Assembly (NCBI GenBank): GCA_003218975.1
Contig: QHPD01000110.1
Location: forward strand, 1 to 56,824
Length of the DNA: 56,824 nt
Source of the DNA: Verrucomicrobiota bacterium
Lineage (GTDB): Bacteria; Verrucomicrobiota; Verrucomicrobiia; Chthoniobacterales; UBA10450
Direction: 5' to 3'
A program made the position numbers and the translations under genes. The notes below the pieces were generated by a model that saw only the letters and a program-made list of their open reading frames with translations, was not told the origin of the DNA and ran no database searches. Shown piece after piece: positions 38,986 to 48,468 of the stretch. Every line of letters begins with the position of its first letter. The first letter of the stretch is position 1.

Positions 38986-39611
38986 TTCCGCTTCTGAAAA
39001 CGTGGCTCGGTACCGTGCACGAGGCGGACCAGATTGGAGCGATGGCGCAAAACTACAAGGCCAGCAAGGCAAATTGAGAAGTAGAACAGTACTTCCCGGT
39101 GCGCTTCGCCTCGGCGGGTCAGGACGAAAATGACCATCGGCAACGCTATCGCGGCTGTAATCGATGCAACCGACACATAGCGCGTTAACCTGAACGTGAT
39201 GAACCAAATCAGAGCACCAACTAACGCCGCCAGCGGCATCAACCCAAAAAGTGCTCCGGCTGAGGTGGCAACACCTTTGCCTCCCTTAAATTGCAGCCAC
39301 GCGGGAAATGCATGGCCCATCACGCAAGCCACGCCGGCAATGATTGCGAGTAGTTCGATGGATGCTCCTGGAAATTGCGTCAGTTGCGCGATCAAGAACG
39401 ACAGACGCACGGCAGCCAAACCCTTCAGGAAATCGACGGCGAAGACCGGATATCCGTAGCGCCCCCCAAGAACTCGGGTAACGTTGGTCGCACCGATATT
39501 GCCACTGCCCACCTTCCGGATATCGATTCTTGCGATCCGGCCAGCCAGATAACCAGCGGGAAGAGACCCAAGCAGGTAACTGGCAATTAGGACACTGGCT
39601 AATGTGAGCAT
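38982..39611 (-). CDS. plsY: Acyl-phosphate:glycerol-3-phosphate acyltransferase
   Basis: First acylation step in phospholipid synthesis; inner-membrane protein, 209 residues with about five helices. Conserved blocks are SYLLGSLPAGYLAGRI, KVGSGNIGATNVTRVLG and GHAFPAWLQFKGGKGVATSAG, with SGNxGATNxxR and HxFPxxxxFKGGKGVAT intact. The stop overlaps the gpsA start, consistent with paired expression. It lies 25 bp downstream of the mnmG stop on the same strand. Confidence 0.95.
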   Translation of the reverse strand: MLTLASVLIASYLLGSLPAGYLAGRIARIDIRKVGSGNIGATNVTRVLGGRYGYPVFAVDFLKGLAAVRLSFLIAQLTQFPGASIELLAIIAGVACVMGHAFPAWLQFKGGKGVATSAGALFGLMPLAALVGALIWFITFRLTRYVSVASITAAIALPMVIFVLTRRGEAHREVLFYFSICLAGLVVLRHRSNLVRLVHGTEPRFQKRK

Positions 39612-39636
39612 CTATCCGAAAAGGCGCCCGGGTTGC

Positions 39637-41514
39637 CTAACCTGCCAGTCTGTGCTGCAAGTTGCTCTTAGAAAGCCAGATAGAAATAATCGAAATGTCC
39701 GCCGGCGTGATCCCGCTGAGTCTCGCAGCTTGCCCCAACGACGACGGGCGGCGAGCTGCCAGTTTCTGACGAGTTTCCAGACGTAGCCCTGGGATCTGGT
39801 TATAGTCCAACCCATCGGGGATCAGCTGGTGCTGCCGACGTTCTATCTGCCGGTTTTGCTCCGACTGCCGCACGGCATATCCTTCGTATTTGAAATCGGT
39901 CTCGACCAATTCCCAGATGCAACATGGTGCAAGCGAAGCAATCTCACTAGGGAGATCCTTTACGGTGAAATCTGGTCGCTTAAAGAGCTGCGAGATTGGG
40001 ATACCCCTTAACCAAGTCTCCATTGCGATCTTCCGGGCTTCTCGGAGAAGGCGGATCTTCCCCTGAAATCGAAGCCAGCGCATCTGGGTCATTAGCCCTA
40101 CGTCGAACGCCCGTTGAGTCAAGCGTTGATCGGCATTGTCGTGTCGAAGAAACAATCGATCCTCGGCCCTGCTTGTAAACATGCGATAAGGCTCTTCGGT
40201 GCCCTTCGTGACCAGGTCGTCGACAAGGACTCCGATGTAAGCTTCACTTCTATCTAGTATCAAGGGCGACTCGCCCTTAACTTTCAGAGCCGCGTTGGCA
40301 CCAGCTATTAATCCCTGCGCGGCAGCCTCTTCGTATCCTGATGTTCCATTCACCTGACCGGCGAAGTATAACCCGCTGATGAGCCTCGTCTCCAGCGTAG
40401 GAAGCAGCTGTGTCGGCGGAAAGTAATCATACTCAACGGCATAACCAGGGCGCATGATTTCTGCTTCTTCTAATGCCGGGATCGAGTGGAGAAATTCGAG
40501 CTGGACCTCGTAAGGTAAGCTTGTCGAAATCCCGTTTACGTAGTACTCCTCGGTATGACGTCCCTCCGGTTCTAGAAAGAGTTGGTGAGAAGTTTTATTG
40601 GAGAATTTAACTACCTTGTCCTCGATCGAGGGGCAGTAACGCGGACCGATGCCTTTTATCCGGCCGGCATAGAGCGGAGAACGGTGAATGTTCGCGCGAA
40701 TGATTTCGTGCGTCTTCGGGGTGGTGGCCGTGATCCAGCAAGGAATTTGTTCCACATGGAACTTTCCGTTCCGCACGTAATTGAGGGTGAAGGTCTCGCG
40801 CCCGCTTCTTGCTTGTTCATCATCATAAAATGCAAATCTTGGAGGCGGCTCATCACCTGGCTGGATCTCGCAGCGCGAGAAATCGATAGAACGCGCGTTA
40901 AGTCGGCATGGTGTACCTGTCTTAAATCGTCCCACTGCAAAACCGAGCTTCCGAAGGCTTTCGCTCAGACTCGAATGAGTATCCGCCATTCGGCCGCCCG
41001 GTTTAGTATTCTCGCCAACGTGCAAGAGACCGCGCAAAAATGTCCCAGATGTAACGACCGTGCTCTTTGCACTGATCCGTAATCCCAGATCAGTCTCCAC
41101 TCCAAGTGCCCGTCCACAATCCGCGAGAACGGCAGAGACCGTGGCCTGCTTTAAATCAAGGTTCTCTGTCGCCTCCAAAATCGCCTTCATCCGAAACTGA
41201 TAGGCCTTTTTGTCGCATTGAACACGCGGGGCGCGGACAGAGGGACCCTTCGCTCGGTTAAGCATCCGGAATTGAATGCCCGTGGCGTCGGCATTCAATC
41301 CCATGGCACCGCCCATTGCATCGATCTCGCGAACAATATGCCCCTTGGCCAGGCCACCGACGGCCGGATTGCACGACATCTGGCCAATCGTATCCAAGTT
41401 TTGCGTCAGCATCAGTGTCCGGCATCCGATTCGGGCGGCAGCCAGTGCTGCTTCGATACCAGCATGGCCGCTCCCAACGACCAGCACGTCATATTCTGTC
41501 GGTAGTTTAAACAT
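39637..41514 (-). CDS. mnmG: tRNA uridine-5-carboxymethylaminomethyl modification enzyme MnmG
   Basis: FAD enzyme that, with MnmE, modifies U34 of tRNAs; 625 residues. The FAD-binding opening is [20 protein letters not shown]. Further on are [40 protein letters not shown] (with the conserved Cys), [36 protein letters not shown] and the C-terminal [20 protein letters not shown]. The end [14 protein letters not shown] is normal. No gap in the sequence is seen. It may be transcribed with plsY and gpsA. Confidence 0.96.
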   Translation of the reverse strand: MFKLPTEYDVLVVGSGHAGIEAALAAARIGCRTLMLTQNLDTIGQMSCNPAVGGLAKGHIVREIDAMGGAMGLNADATGIQFRMLNRAKGPSVRAPRVQCDKKAYQFRMKAILEATENLDLKQATVSAVLADCGRALGVETDLGLRISAKSTVVTSGTFLRGLLHVGENTKPGGRMADTHSSLSESLRKLGFAVGRFKTGTPCRLNARSIDFSRCEIQPGDEPPPRFAFYDDEQARSGRETFTLNYVRNGKFHVEQIPCWITATTPKTHEIIRANIHRSPLYAGRIKGIGPRYCPSIEDKVVKFSNKTSHQLFLEPEGRHTEEYYVNGISTSLPYEVQLEFLHSIPALEEAEIMRPGYAVEYDYFPPTQLLPTLETRLISGLYFAGQVNGTSGYEEAAAQGLIAGANAALKVKGESPLILDRSEAYIGVLVDDLVTKGTEEPYRMFTSRAEDRLFLRHDNADQRLTQRAFDVGLMTQMRWLRFQGKIRLLREARKIAMETWLRGIPISQLFKRPDFTVKDLPSEIASLAPCCIWELVETDFKYEGYAVRQSEQNRQIERRQHQLIPDGLDYNQIPGLRLETRQKLAARRPSSLGQAARLSGITPADISIISIWLSKSNLQHRLAG

Positions 41515-41702
41515 CTCGAATCGATCCGAATTTTTCCCTTACGGGAGAACGAAAGCAATCTGAAAATGCGGTACCTTTGATCGCGCCAAGGTAGCTCGAT
41601 TATATCCCCCTGGGCGGACTCGATAAGTCATAATTTATAAGTGCCTTATAACAAGTCGCTTGAGATCACGATACTCAACAAGCCTCGATTGAAATCTCTT
41701 CG

Positions 41703-42422
41703 CTAGCCTGGCTCGTTGCCAAAGCCCTGCGATGCCTGTATTGCCCGATGGGCAATCCGACCCAAGACCGCTAATAGTAACGCTGTTGTGACAAAGGCGC
41801 CTCCCCATATCCAGTACTCGATGACCCGCGGATAACTTTTCCCACGAACAATTTTGAGCCCTAATTGACCCAGTGTTCCACCATACACATACAAAAATAA
41901 CCCGGGCACCCGCCCGATCGAGGCCCAAAGCATGTAAGTCCCAAAACGCACCCGCGTCAGGCCATAAATATAGTTTAGAAGACTGGTTGGAAAAAGCGGA
42001 TGCAGCTGACTCAGAAGAATGATCTTCCACCCTTCCCGTTTCACAGCGGGCTCCAATGCGCGCAGCGCGGTATCCCGCGAAAACTTTCGCCTGAACCATC
42101 GAGTGGCCACCCAGCGGCTCAAGGCAAATGAAACCCCAGTGGCAACAACGTTGCCCACGAAGACGATGAAAAACCCCCTCCATAAGCCGAAAAAGAAACC
42201 TCCACCTACCGCCAGCACGCCTCCGGGAAGCAGAAGGATGTTACAAAGCGCAAAAAGCAGAGGATAGCAAATCGCGCCCCATGCGCCCCAACTCATCACA
42301 TGCTGTTGCAGCGTCTCGGTAAAATCGACGATCGGGAAAAAGCGTGAAAGTACGGAAGTCAGCGCGATCGCGATCACTAGTGATGCGAGCTGCCAGTAGA
42401 TCGCACGCCGAACCTTGGACAT
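41703..42422 (-). CDS. TVP38/TMEM64-family membrane protein
   Basis: About 239 residues in the chosen form, with five to six helices (LASLVIAIALTSVLSRFFPI, GAWGAICYPLLFALCNILLL). The VTT signature region is present: LPGGVLAVGGGFFFGLWRGF, FVGNVVATGVSFALSRWVA and LHPLFPTSLLNYIYGLTRVRF. Members take part in membrane-lipid homeostasis; bacterial roles are poorly known. The ATG at 42422 is preferred over the longer frame to 42524. It lies downstream of metF. Confidence 0.85.
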   Translation of the reverse strand: MSKVRRAIYWQLASLVIAIALTSVLSRFFPIVDFTETLQQHVMSWGAWGAICYPLLFALCNILLLPGGVLAVGGGFFFGLWRGFFIVFVGNVVATGVSFALSRWVATRWFRRKFSRDTALRALEPAVKREGWKIILLSQLHPLFPTSLLNYIYGLTRVRFGTYMLWASIGRVPGLFLYVYGGTLGQLGLKIVRGKSYPRVIEYWIWGGAFVTTALLLAVLGRIAHRAIQASQGFGNEPG

Positions 42423-42584
42423 TTCGAGATTCTGCGCGTTTCGAAAGCTTCGCGCAAATTTCGCCAGCTCGGTTGTCGTTTCGTAATGGAGAAAATGGCG
42501 TGACCAGATAAGTCTCCGCGCCAACGCCCAAGCGCAGCGGCAACGATCGTCTTCGCAATCCGTATCCTACGGGCGCGCCTGCGT

Positions 42585-42601
42585 CGCTCACTTGGTGAGC
42601 G
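42585..42601. repeat. Perfect palindrome CGCTCAC / GTGAGCG
   Basis: CGCTCAC (42585-42591), TTG, GTGAGCG (42595-42601), just downstream of the metF stop on the minus strand. It might act as a terminator stem, but no T-run follows, so a REP-like element is just as likely. Confidence 0.4.
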
Positions 42602-42615
42602 GCTTGCGAACCTCG

Positions 42616-43548
42616 TCACTCGATGAAAATGGCAGCGGCCTGTGCGCTCCTCCGACGCGGAATACCGAGACTGTCAAAAATTAGCCGCGTGGCGTCCGAG
42701 CGATTAAGCGTGTAAAAGTGAATACCGGCAACATGGTTATCCAGGAGATCGTGACACTGTTCCAACGCGAAGTGAACGCCGACGCGCTTGACCATTTCAG
42801 GGTCGTTTTCGCATCGCTGTAAGGCGCGCAGAAGCTTGGCCGGGAAGCGCGTCCCGCCGGCGAGTTCGGCGATGCGTTTGAATCCACTCATAGATGTAAC
42901 GGGCATGATGCCGGCGATAATGGGGATGTGAATGCCGGCCAGCGCGCAACGTTCGCGGAAATCGTAGAAGTCGCGATTATCGAAAAATAGTTGCGTGACC
43001 ATGTAGTCGCCGCCGGCGTCGACCTTCGCTTTGAGGTGATCCATTTCGACTAATCGATTCGGCGTCGCGGGATGTCCTTCGGGGAAACCGGCCACTCCGA
43101 CCCCAAAACCGCGCCGGTCCGAATGCGCGCCGGAGTCGTTGAATCGGCGAATGAATTTGACCAAATCGACTGCATGTTGGAACGAGTCCCGCGATTTATC
43201 GTAAGCAATTCCAGCCGGTCTATCGCCGCCAAGCGCGAGGATGTTTCCAATGCCCGACTTGGCGTATCGAAGGAGAATCGCTTGGATCTCCTCTTCGTTG
43301 TGGCAGACGCAGGTTAGGTGAGGGATCGGGTCCAGCTTTGTTGTGTGTTGAATGCGCTCGACAAGATCGTGAGTTAAATCACGCGTTGAGCCGCCGGCAC
43401 CATAAGTCACGCTGACAAAGTGCGGCATGTACGATTCGAGATCGCGAATCGTTTGGTAGAGGGTCTCGGCCGCCTCCGGCGTTTTCGGAGGAAAGAACTC
43501 GAACGAAAACGTGGGAGAATTCCCCCGCATAATGTCGGTGATATGCAT
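42616..43548 (-). CDS. metF: Methylenetetrahydrofolate reductase
   Basis: FAD enzyme of one-carbon metabolism that makes 5-methyl-THF for methionine synthesis; 310 residues. Evidence: TFSFEFFPPKTPEAAETLY (catalytic Glu), FVSVTYGAGGSTRDLTHDLV, HLTCVCHNEEEI, NILALGGDRP, FGVGVAGFPEGHPA, DAGGDYMVTQLFFDNRDFYD and the terminal GVHFALEQC. It runs 92 bp from the downstream TVP38 frame. No methionine-synthase gene is nearby. Confidence 0.96.
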   Translation of the reverse strand: MHITDIMRGNSPTFSFEFFPPKTPEAAETLYQTIRDLESYMPHFVSVTYGAGGSTRDLTHDLVERIQHTTKLDPIPHLTCVCHNEEEIQAILLRYAKSGIGNILALGGDRPAGIAYDKSRDSFQHAVDLVKFIRRFNDSGAHSDRRGFGVGVAGFPEGHPATPNRLVEMDHLKAKVDAGGDYMVTQLFFDNRDFYDFRERCALAGIHIPIIAGIMPVTSMSGFKRIAELAGGTRFPAKLLRALQRCENDPEMVKRVGVHFALEQCHDLLDNHVAGIHFYTLNRSDATRLIFDSLGIPRRRSAQAAAIFIE

Positions 43549-43714
43549 GACTCAGCGCCTACCTTCGTTCCTGGCGGGACTTTCGGTCAACTCACCCAAG
43601 CAAATTTTGACTACGTAGTAGCTCGATTCTTGCACAGTCGCCACAGATTTGCGATTAACCTCAGAGCGGCTTACGGAGCTTCCAGCCTGGCTGTTCGCAC
43701 CACGAGCGGAGGTT

Positions 43715-44530
43715 TCAGGGCAGGATTGCAAAAACGCGCGCTGGGAATCCGGAGCCGCCTTTAGGTTTTGGAAAACTCACAACGACAATCGCGCCGGATT
43801 CGGGGACTTGATCCAGATTGGTGAGCAACTCGATCTGATAATGGTCCGTGCTCAAGATGTACGTTTCGAGCGAGTAATCCTCTTTTGTTGTGGCGATTCC
43901 TGGATCGGTATCGGTCGTTTCGTGGCCTGAAGCAGCGATCTTGCGATCCTCGTAAAGATACTTTAGCGCGGGCAAACTCCAGCCCGGGTAATGCGCGACG
44001 CCGTTCGTGTCTTTATTTTCCATTTTGGCCGCGTCTGGCCAGCGCTTCGACCAATCGGTGCGCATCGCGACGAACGCGCTTGCAGGAATCTGGCCATGAG
44101 CGTCTTCCCATTTTTTCAGGCGTTCGGTTGAGAGGATGTAATCCGGATTTTTCGCCACTTCTTCGTGCACATCAACGACGACGAGCGGCAAAATCATTTC
44201 CTTGAGATCGATTTGATCCACTGTGCGCAGCCCTTTGACGAAATGCGCCGGCGGATCGACGTGCGTTCCCCACTGGCCGACATGCGTGAACAGTTCCGAG
44301 AAAAAACCTACACCGATCGTGTCTGGACGCTTGTCGTACCAGTAAATGGTCTTGCGCGTTTCATCAGGAAAACCCGGCCAGCGCGGAATCCCGGGCGCGA
44401 ATTCATGCGTAAGATCGACATATTTCTTTTGGGTGAGTGCCTTCTGGATGGGCCAAAGAGAAGACTCACCTCCAGCAGCAAACAACCGTGCCGGCAACAA
44501 GATCAGAATAGCGAACAGAATTTGTTTCAT
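43715..44530 (-). CDS. Secreted cyclase-family (kynurenine-formamidase-like) metal hydrolase
   Basis: 271 residues with a signal peptide (MKQILFAILILLPARLFAAG). The PF04199 metal-binding signature HVGQWGTHVDPPAHF (HxGTHxDxPxHF) is at about residues 87-101; a second conserved histidine segment, KIAASGHETTDTDPG, lies in the C-terminal half. Homologues are arylformamidases and related cyclic-amide or ester hydrolases; a periplasmic member would act on an external substrate. The substrate is unknown. Confidence 0.85.
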   Translation of the reverse strand: MKQILFAILILLPARLFAAGGESSLWPIQKALTQKKYVDLTHEFAPGIPRWPGFPDETRKTIYWYDKRPDTIGVGFFSELFTHVGQWGTHVDPPAHFVKGLRTVDQIDLKEMILPLVVVDVHEEVAKNPDYILSTERLKKWEDAHGQIPASAFVAMRTDWSKRWPDAAKMENKDTNGVAHYPGWSLPALKYLYEDRKIAASGHETTDTDPGIATTKEDYSLETYILSTDHYQIELLTNLDQVPESGAIVVVSFPKPKGGSGFPARVFAILP

Positions 44531-44762
44531 TTCCCGGTGTTAATCGATCATTGAGCAACAAGCCAATAACTTTGAACAACTCCGAATAACCGCCGCTGCA
44601 CCGTGCCGGGCACCGTCCTTGTTCATTTTGTTCGTCTTCTTTTCACAGCATCAAAACCTTGATTTCGCCTTAGAACAGGCATAGCCCGCTTCAGTTTATT
44701 CGCATGCAGAAGGTGAAGATATTTGATTCCCAACGAAACTTGTTCTAACTCGCGGAGCCAAT

Positions 44763-45527
44763 ATGTCGTCGGGCACCGTTGTTGATCCTTCCGCTACAAC
44801 CCGAACATTTTTAAAACGATGTGTTCTTGCCATAATGACCAAAGCGCCGCGTGCCGGAGAGGTTAAGACGCGCCTTGTTCCGCCGCTTACTCCAGCCGAA
44901 GCCGCAGAACTCAACAGATGCTTTCTGCGTGATCTCGCGATGTCGATTTCACGTGCGTGTCTTGAGTCCGGGGCACGTGGGGGCGCAGTTTACACTCCTG
45001 CCGAAGCCGGACCGACTTACGAAGGAATCTTGCCGTCAGATTTCCTGCTTTTGCCGCAGCGCGGGGGAAAATTTGGAGAACGCCTTTTTTTCGCAGCCGA
45101 GGATTTGTTCAGGTGCGGCTTCGAATCCGTTTGCCTGATCAATTCCGACAGCCCGACAGTGCCGGCAGCTTGTTTTACTGAAGCCGCGAACGCGCTTGCA
45201 AAACGCGGTGATCGGATCGCGATCGGTCCATCTGATGATGGCGGATATTATTTGATCGGATTGAAACAGCTTCACCGGCGAATGTTTGAAGAGATCGATT
45301 GGAGTACGGATCGCGTTTTTGCTCAAGCAGTGGAACGCGCAGCGGAGATCGGTGTTGGAATAAAATTGTTGCCCAGGGGTTACGATGTCGATGATCCCGC
45401 AGCGCTGCGGCGGTTGTGTGCCGAATTACTGAGGCGGAGCCCGAACGTTAGCGTGGCGCCCGCCACGCAAAAGTTTCTCAGTGACCTTATCGAGCGCGAA
45501 GGTTCTACCCGAATTTGTCCGGTTTAG
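44763..45527 (+). CDS. DUF2064 / TIGR04282-type nucleotidyl- or glycosyltransferase
   Basis: 254 residues: a GT-A-like core with AIMTKAPRAGEVKTRLVPPL at the N-terminus (family signature KxPxPGxVKTRL), GKFGERLFFAAEDLFRCG, LINSDSPTVPAACF (the SDxPxL metal site) and GPSDDGGYYLIGLKQ. Some members are linked to arsenosugar synthesis, but most have no known substrate. A preceding 232-bp gap after the cyclase holds no gene I see. It leads the plus-strand series to 50019 and is separated from the epimerase by a palindromic repeat. Confidence 0.85.
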   Translation: MSSGTVVDPSATTRTFLKRCVLAIMTKAPRAGEVKTRLVPPLTPAEAAELNRCFLRDLAMSISRACLESGARGGAVYTPAEAGPTYEGILPSDFLLLPQRGGKFGERLFFAAEDLFRCGFESVCLINSDSPTVPAACFTEAANALAKRGDRIAIGPSDDGGYYLIGLKQLHRRMFEEIDWSTDRVFAQAVERAAEIGVGIKLLPRGYDVDDPAALRRLCAELLRRSPNVSVAPATQKFLSDLIEREGSTRICPV

Positions 45528-45529
45528 CG

Positions 45530-45572
45530 CAAGTGTGCCAGGCGCTTGCGCGTGAGGACACGTGCCTCTACA
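45530..45572. repeat. Diverged GGCGCTTG palindrome repeat
   Basis: GTGCCAGGCGCTTGCGCGTG followed by AGGACACGTGCCTCTACAG. It keeps the left arm (AGGCGCTTG) and the GCCTCTACA tail of the family at 48420, with a different centre. It sits in the gap before the epimerase start GTG (45581). Confidence 0.45.
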
Positions 45573-45580
45573 GCAAAAGC

Positions 45581-46702
45581 GTGGCGAAAAGGGCGCTGGT
45601 GACCGGTGGCGCGGGCTTAATCGGCTCGCACCTAACTGATTTCCTGCTCCGCGAGGGGTGGAAAGTGCGCGTGCTCGATAATCTAGAGCCGAACACCCAT
45701 AAGCGCGGCAAACCGGCGTGGATCAATGAGAGCGCAGAGTTTATCGAAGGCGATTTACGCGATCGCGATACGATTACGGCTGCGCTGGATAAGATCGACA
45801 TCATCTTTCACCAGGCTGCGTACGGCGGTTACATGCCCGAGATGACAAAATTTGTGCACGTGAACTCGCTCGGCACCGCACAAATGCTCGAAGTAATCCG
45901 GGAGAAAAAGCTGCCGATCAAAAAAATCGTGGCTGCGAGCTCGCAAGCTGTTTATAGCGAAGGCGCCGGCGAATGCCCGAAGCACGGACTGGTTTTCCCA
46001 CCGGTGAGACCGGTGGAGCAATTGCGCAAAGGCGATTGGGAAGTGCACTGCCCGCTGTGCGGCGCGATCACAAAGAGCGTTCCGACTCCGGAGAATGCGC
46101 CGGTCGGTGGCGAGACCGTTTATGGCCTGACGAAGGTTGATCAGGAAAAACTCGTGCTGCTCTGGGGCAAACAGACCGGTATCCCCACGGTAGCGCTGCG
46201 TTACTCCTGCACCTACGGACCGCGTCAATCGATCTTCAATCCCTACACCGGCGTGATTGCGATTTTTTGCACGCGCTTACTGAACAATTTGCCGCCGGTA
46301 CTTTACGAGGACGGTGAGCAAACACGTGATTTTTCATTCGTGGAAGACATTGCCCGCGCAAATCTGCTCGCGGCGGAAACAGACAAGCTCGATGGATCGC
46401 CAGTGAACGTCGGCTCCGGCAAAGGAACGCCAATTCGTCAGATCGCGGAGGAACTTTCCTCCGCCCTCAAGATCGAAATTGCACCCGCAATAAATGGCGA
46501 GTTTCGACCGGGCGAAATGCGGCATCTCACCAGTGACACAACTCGAATCCGTTCCATCGGCTACCGGCCGCGTGTCGATCTTGCCGAGGGAATCGCTTGT
46601 TACATCGATTGGATCCGCTCGCAATCGGACATTCACGATTATTTCAGCGAGGCAGCAGAGATTTTGCGAAGCAAAGGAATCGTACACAAAGTGCAGCGAT
46701 GA
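45581..46702 (+). CDS. NAD-dependent sugar epimerase/dehydratase with a Cys-rich insertion
   Basis: SDR-type enzyme, 373 residues from the GTG at 45581. The NAD site is ALVTGGAGLIGSHLTDFLL. The catalytic region is AASSQAVYSEGAG, then, after an insert, VYGLTKVDQEKL with the YxxxK pair; the C-terminal half has QTRDFSFVEDIARANLLA and GYRPRVDLAEGI. The insert (about 131-170) holds CPKHG and CPLCG, with C132, H135, C157 and C160 as possible zinc ligands. The longer frame from a TTG at 45515 runs through a repeat and is less likely. It overlaps the next gene by ATGA. Confidence 0.88.
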   Translation: MAKRALVTGGAGLIGSHLTDFLLREGWKVRVLDNLEPNTHKRGKPAWINESAEFIEGDLRDRDTITAALDKIDIIFHQAAYGGYMPEMTKFVHVNSLGTAQMLEVIREKKLPIKKIVAASSQAVYSEGAGECPKHGLVFPPVRPVEQLRKGDWEVHCPLCGAITKSVPTPENAPVGGETVYGLTKVDQEKLVLLWGKQTGIPTVALRYSCTYGPRQSIFNPYTGVIAIFCTRLLNNLPPVLYEDGEQTRDFSFVEDIARANLLAAETDKLDGSPVNVGSGKGTPIRQIAEELSSALKIEIAPAINGEFRPGEMRHLTSDTTRIRSIGYRPRVDLAEGIACYIDWIRSQSDIHDYFSEAAEILRSKGIVHKVQR

Positions 46703-47697
46703 GAATTTCCGGCGCGATCGATTTCAACGCGCCGGTTCTCAATTACGCGCGGAAAGATTTTCCGTTGCTCGAAGCGGACGCCAGCGTGGAGAAAGCGCTG
46801 GAAGCCATCCGGCGCGAAGGAATCGGCGAACGGGTCATTTACTTTTACGCGATCGATGAGCGAAAACATCTAGTCGGCGTTGTCCCGACGCGCCGATTGC
46901 TCACGGCCGCTCCGAACACTCTCTTGCGCGAGATCATGGTGCCGCGCGTCATCACGTTGCCGGCAGAAGCGACCGTTCTGGAGGCATGCGAATTTTTCGT
47001 GCTCTACAAATTTCTCGCATTTCCGGTTGTGGATGCTGGGCGTCGCCTGATTGGGATCGTGGACACGGACGTCTTCATGGACAGCGTTCTTGAGAGCGAG
47101 GAAGGCGAGCGCGAAGAAACGCGCAGTGACTTGTTCGAGGCGCTCGGGTTTCATCTCGCCCAAGTCCGCGACGTCTCGCCCTGGCGAGTTTTTCGTTATC
47201 GTTTTCCGTGGCTGCTGGTGACTGTAACTGGAGGCACTATCTGCGCGCTTCTCGCCGGCTTCTTTGAGACCACGCTCGCGCACAGTCTGGTGATCGCATT
47301 TTTTCTCATTATGGTGCTCGGGCTGAACGAAAGCGTGAGCGCGCAATCGATGAGCGTGACCACTCAGGCCCTGCGCTCTGCGCGCGTCACGTGGGCTTGG
47401 TTTAAGACAGCATTCCGGCGGGAAATTGCGACTGCGCTTCTGCTCGGGCTCGCTTGTGGCGCGCTGGTGGGAGCGATCGTCTGGAGCTGGCGTGGCGACG
47501 CGCCCAGCGCGTTTGTGATTGGCGGAAGCATTGCGCTTTCGTTGGTGAGCGCGTGTCTGATCGGCCTCGGCGTACCGTCGTTGCTGCACGCCGTTAAGCT
47601 CGATCCCAAAATCGCGGCCGGTCCCGTCACGCTCGCGCTCGCAGACATTTTTGCGCTCGTAATTTACTTCACGACCGCGTGGCTGGTTCTGCGATGA
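46699..47697 (+). CDS. MgtE-like divalent-cation transporter lacking the MgtE N-domain
   Basis: 332 residues: two CBS domains (about 18-130; ADASVEKALEAIRREGIG, LREIMVPRVITLPAEATVLE, FPVVDAGRRLIGIVDTD), then the plug-like helix and the MgtE pore domain (about 155-332) with five helices, FRYRFPWLLVTVTGGTICAL, LNESVSAQSMSVTTQALR and DIFALVIYFTTAWLVL. The last segment has the Asp of the MgtE selectivity region. The N-terminal superhelical domain that normally gates Mg2+ is missing. The ATG overlaps the stop of the epimerase and its own stop overlaps the GT2 start. Confidence 0.85.
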   Translation: MRISGAIDFNAPVLNYARKDFPLLEADASVEKALEAIRREGIGERVIYFYAIDERKHLVGVVPTRRLLTAAPNTLLREIMVPRVITLPAEATVLEACEFFVLYKFLAFPVVDAGRRLIGIVDTDVFMDSVLESEEGEREETRSDLFEALGFHLAQVRDVSPWRVFRYRFPWLLVTVTGGTICALLAGFFETTLAHSLVIAFFLIMVLGLNESVSAQSMSVTTQALRSARVTWAWFKTAFRREIATALLLGLACGALVGAIVWSWRGDAPSAFVIGGSIALSLVSACLIGLGVPSLLHAVKLDPKIAAGPVTLALADIFALVIYFTTAWLVLR

Positions 47698-48386
47698 ACA
47701 ACGTGTCAGTCATCATTCCGGCGCTCAACGAGGAAGAGCCGATTGCCGGGGTCGTGCGTGAAGTCGTGGCCACAAAAATCCTGACCGACATCATCGTGGT
47801 CGATAACGGCAGCACAGATAGAACCGCGGAACGCGCGCGCGAGGCTGGCGCGCGCGTCGTCAAAGCCCATCGCGGATACGGTCGTGCGTGCTCCGCCGGA
47901 GTGGCGGCGCTGCGGCCGGAATGCGACGTCATCGTATTCCTCGACGGCGACGGGAGCGATTGCCCCGAGTTTATGAATCAACTTATCGATCCAATTGCGC
48001 GTGGTACGCATGATTTCGTAATCGGCTCGCGCACCCGTGGCCGGCGCGAAGCCGGCAGCATGAATTTTCAGCAGATTCTTTCCGGGCGGATCGCCGGATT
48101 GATTCTGCGGCTCCTTTACGGCGTTCGTTACACCGATATGTGCCCGTTTCGCGCGATTCGTCGCGACTCACTGGAGCGGCTTGGTATGCGCGAGCAGACT
48201 TACGGCTGGAATCTGGAGATGCAGATGAAAGCGGCGCGCGCCGGGCTGCGCATCCTCGAAATTCCGGTAAACCATCGACGGCGCGCCGGCGGTGCGTCGA
48301 AAGTTTCCGGCACGGTTCGCGGGACGTTCGTGGCGGGCGTGCGCATCATGGCGACGCTGGTGCGAGTCGCGTTCACAAAGTCGTAG
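47694..48386 (+). CDS. GT2-family glycosyltransferase (dolichol-phosphate-mannose-synthase-like)
   Basis: About 230 residues of a GT-A fold. Motifs are VSVIIPALNEEEPIAGVVRE, IIVVDNGSTDRTAERAREAG, FLDGDGSDCPEF (DxD-like DGDGSD), IGSRTRGRREAGSM and YGWNLEMQMKAARAGLRILE, the last typical of DPM-like enzymes. There are no membrane helices, so it is a cytosolic or peripheral enzyme. ATGA overlaps join it to the MgtE-like gene. The sugar and lipid acceptor are unknown. Confidence 0.88.
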   Translation: MNNVSVIIPALNEEEPIAGVVREVVATKILTDIIVVDNGSTDRTAERAREAGARVVKAHRGYGRACSAGVAALRPECDVIVFLDGDGSDCPEFMNQLIDPIARGTHDFVIGSRTRGRREAGSMNFQQILSGRIAGLILRLLYGVRYTDMCPFRAIRRDSLERLGMREQTYGWNLEMQMKAARAGLRILEIPVNHRRRAGGASKVSGTVRGTFVAGVRIMATLVRVAFTKS

Positions 48387-48419
48387 CGTCGATCGCGTCG
48401 GCGAACAGTGGCCGGAATT

Positions 48420-48451
48420 GATCAGGCGCTTGGCACAAGCGCCTCTACAAG
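48420..48451. repeat. Perfect palindrome repeat AGGCGCTTG / CAAGCGCCT
   Basis: AGGCGCTTG (48424-48432), GCA, CAAGCGCCT (48436-48444), flanked by GATC on the left and CTACAAGG on the right. It is the best-preserved copy of the family seen at 8716, 8754, 29416 and 45530, and lies in the 82-bp gap between the GT2 and sulfite-oxidase-like genes. Confidence 0.75.
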
Positions 48452-48468
48452 GCATAATCGCCGCCATA

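Noticed and set aside
46870-47589. Minus-strand frame (239 codons)
   Set aside because: Antisense to the MgtE-like transporter; low-complexity polar sequence without motifs.
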